From Aphelocoma coerulescens (taxonomy: Eukaryota > Chordata > Aves > Passeriformes > Corvidae): 64,000 bases of DNA. The first letter of the stretch is position 1. Each line of letters begins with the position of its first letter. The translations under genes were made by a program, and so were the position numbers. The notes under the pieces were generated by a model, which saw only the letters and a program-made list of their open reading frames with translations, searched no databases and was not told where the DNA came from. Shown here piece after piece: positions 62,801 through 64,000 of this stretch. The stretch spans positions 55,147,109 through 55,211,108 of the forward strand of contig NW_027184085.1 in the NCBI RefSeq assembly GCF_041296385.1. Reading direction: 5' to 3'.

Positions 62801-64000
62801 TTAGCAGTTGGAGGGAGGAGAGAATCATTTCCAGGAACTAGTGCTCTCCATGCAGGGTGGGGAAGATCCACTTTCTCAGTCCAGCAGCACAGAGAGTGTT
62901 TCCTAAATACTACAGAGAAGACTGCACAAGTTAAAAATACCTCTCCGTGTTTCCTCACATCTTAAAATATTTGCTCCCCTACACAGGTAATCTCTAACCA
63001 GTAATGTAAGAAAACTTCATATGAAGGGGTTCAGACTCCAGTAAGAAACCCCACAGCCTTATTGAAAATGTAGTGCTTGCTGATTACATGAGAAGGCAAT
63101 TTTGTTGTGTCTCAGCAGACCAAAGAAGATTTAAACTTGATGACTTGTAGTCTCTTAAAATGCATCTGTTTGCCCTTTCCCTTCCTGAAAAATATTCCTG
63201 ATCCATTTCCTTTAAAACATAAAAACTCAACTTCTGAGTTAGGTACAATATTGTAGGTTTTACTGAAATAATTTTAAAAATTTGTACTATCTAAAAATTT
63301 ATTATCATGACAAGCAGAAAGACTATTATACTCTTTCCTATGAACTTATTTTGTTAAACAAGGTCTGAAAGCATTCTCTTCTTTGCAAAAGGATACTTTT
63401 GAAATATCCATTAATCCGAACTTTGCTGTGTATCAATAGTGTGGTTTTTTGCAAGATGTAAAGGGGCTGTTTATTGTCTCACTCTATAGCAAAGTTTGGC
63501 AGCACTAAGAGAACAGATATAAACCAATGTAAATTGCATGGAGTCAGTTTTATGTTCATATAAAGGGAAATAAAGTGATTAACATTCTAATACTTGTAAG
63601 AAACCCTAGAGATATGAAAATGCCTAGCGCAGATATTGGAAATATAAGTGTCTTCCTGGCTGGGATATGCTTTGGACATGGATGTGCAACATTTCCATAA
63701 CAGCCTAGAGGTGCAGTTTAGAAATTATTTTATGATCAACAAGAAGGAAACTGACTTCCCTGACTCTCTGAACTGTGTGTCAGAATCTCTAAGGATGGGG
63801 TGTGCACTCCATCTCACCCAGGGCTGTTGGTGCTGTTCTCAGTGCTCTTTGCTGGTTTGCTTCCTGCTGTACCTGGGAGTGCTGATCCCATGGCAGCCCC
63901 CATCACTGTCATACCAATATTAGAACTGCACTGGAAGTGTTTAGTTGGCTGCTGCAAGCTGGATTTTCCCAAGAGCTGGGAAGTCAAGCCACTGAACTTG
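59834..64000. other. Unassigned DNA to end of window
   Basis: No gene, RNA or repeat family is recognised. Several short frames (60953-61333, 61595-62023, 63648-63923) lack domains and splice context. Confidence 0.5.

Overview
The window looks like non-coding DNA from a bird, most likely a songbird. The evidence is the repeat content. There are many CR1 LINE fragments, one still ending in the CR1-type ATTCTGTG tail. There are several solo LTRs of avian endogenous-retrovirus type and one internally deleted provirus with a lysine-tRNA-like primer site. There is also a nuclear copy of vertebrate-type mitochondrial ND4L/ND4 and ND2. I found no protein-coding gene that I can name with confidence. 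The long open frames are low-complexity TTTC translations or remnants of CR1 and LTR sequence. The stretch is therefore intergenic or part of a very long intron.

Layout, left to right: an endogenous retrovirus (ERV) remnant at about 2.39-3.89 kb (5' LTR, primer site, gutted interior, partial 3' LTR). An old CR1 lies at 5.3-6.3 kb, and further CR1 pieces at 9.6, 11.3-11.9 and 14.0-14.85 kb. A possible LTR-like stretch lies at 18.8-19.6 kb and a GC-rich unclassified block at 19.85-20.5 kb, directly followed by a 1.4 kb (TTTC)n tract with no purine on the + strand. A long young CR1 (+) lies at 22.7-24.1 kb. A solo LTR with a perfect 5-bp target duplication lies at 28.7-29.4 kb. A chimeric mitochondrial insertion lies at 32.2-33.2 kb. 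A reverse-oriented solo LTR of the same family as the 2.4 kb element lies at 35.9-36.5 kb, and a MIR-type SINE relic at 37.4 kb. CR1 (-) lies at 41.5-42.5 kb. CR1 (-) at 49.7-51.1 kb is split by a small LTR. A CR1 fragment lies at 54.4 kb. A 1.37 kb solo LTR with a perfect 5-bp target duplication lies at 58.46-59.83 kb.

The observations most worth following up are the 1.4 kb polypyrimidine tract, the head-to-head mitochondrial chimera, the solo LTRs whose boundaries are fixed by target duplications (one with a perfect 13-bp stem), the LTR nested in a CR1, and a weak candidate for a tiny two-exon secreted peptide at 36.67-37.31 kb. Everything is read by eye. Family assignments rest on recognised sequence patterns, not on a database search.
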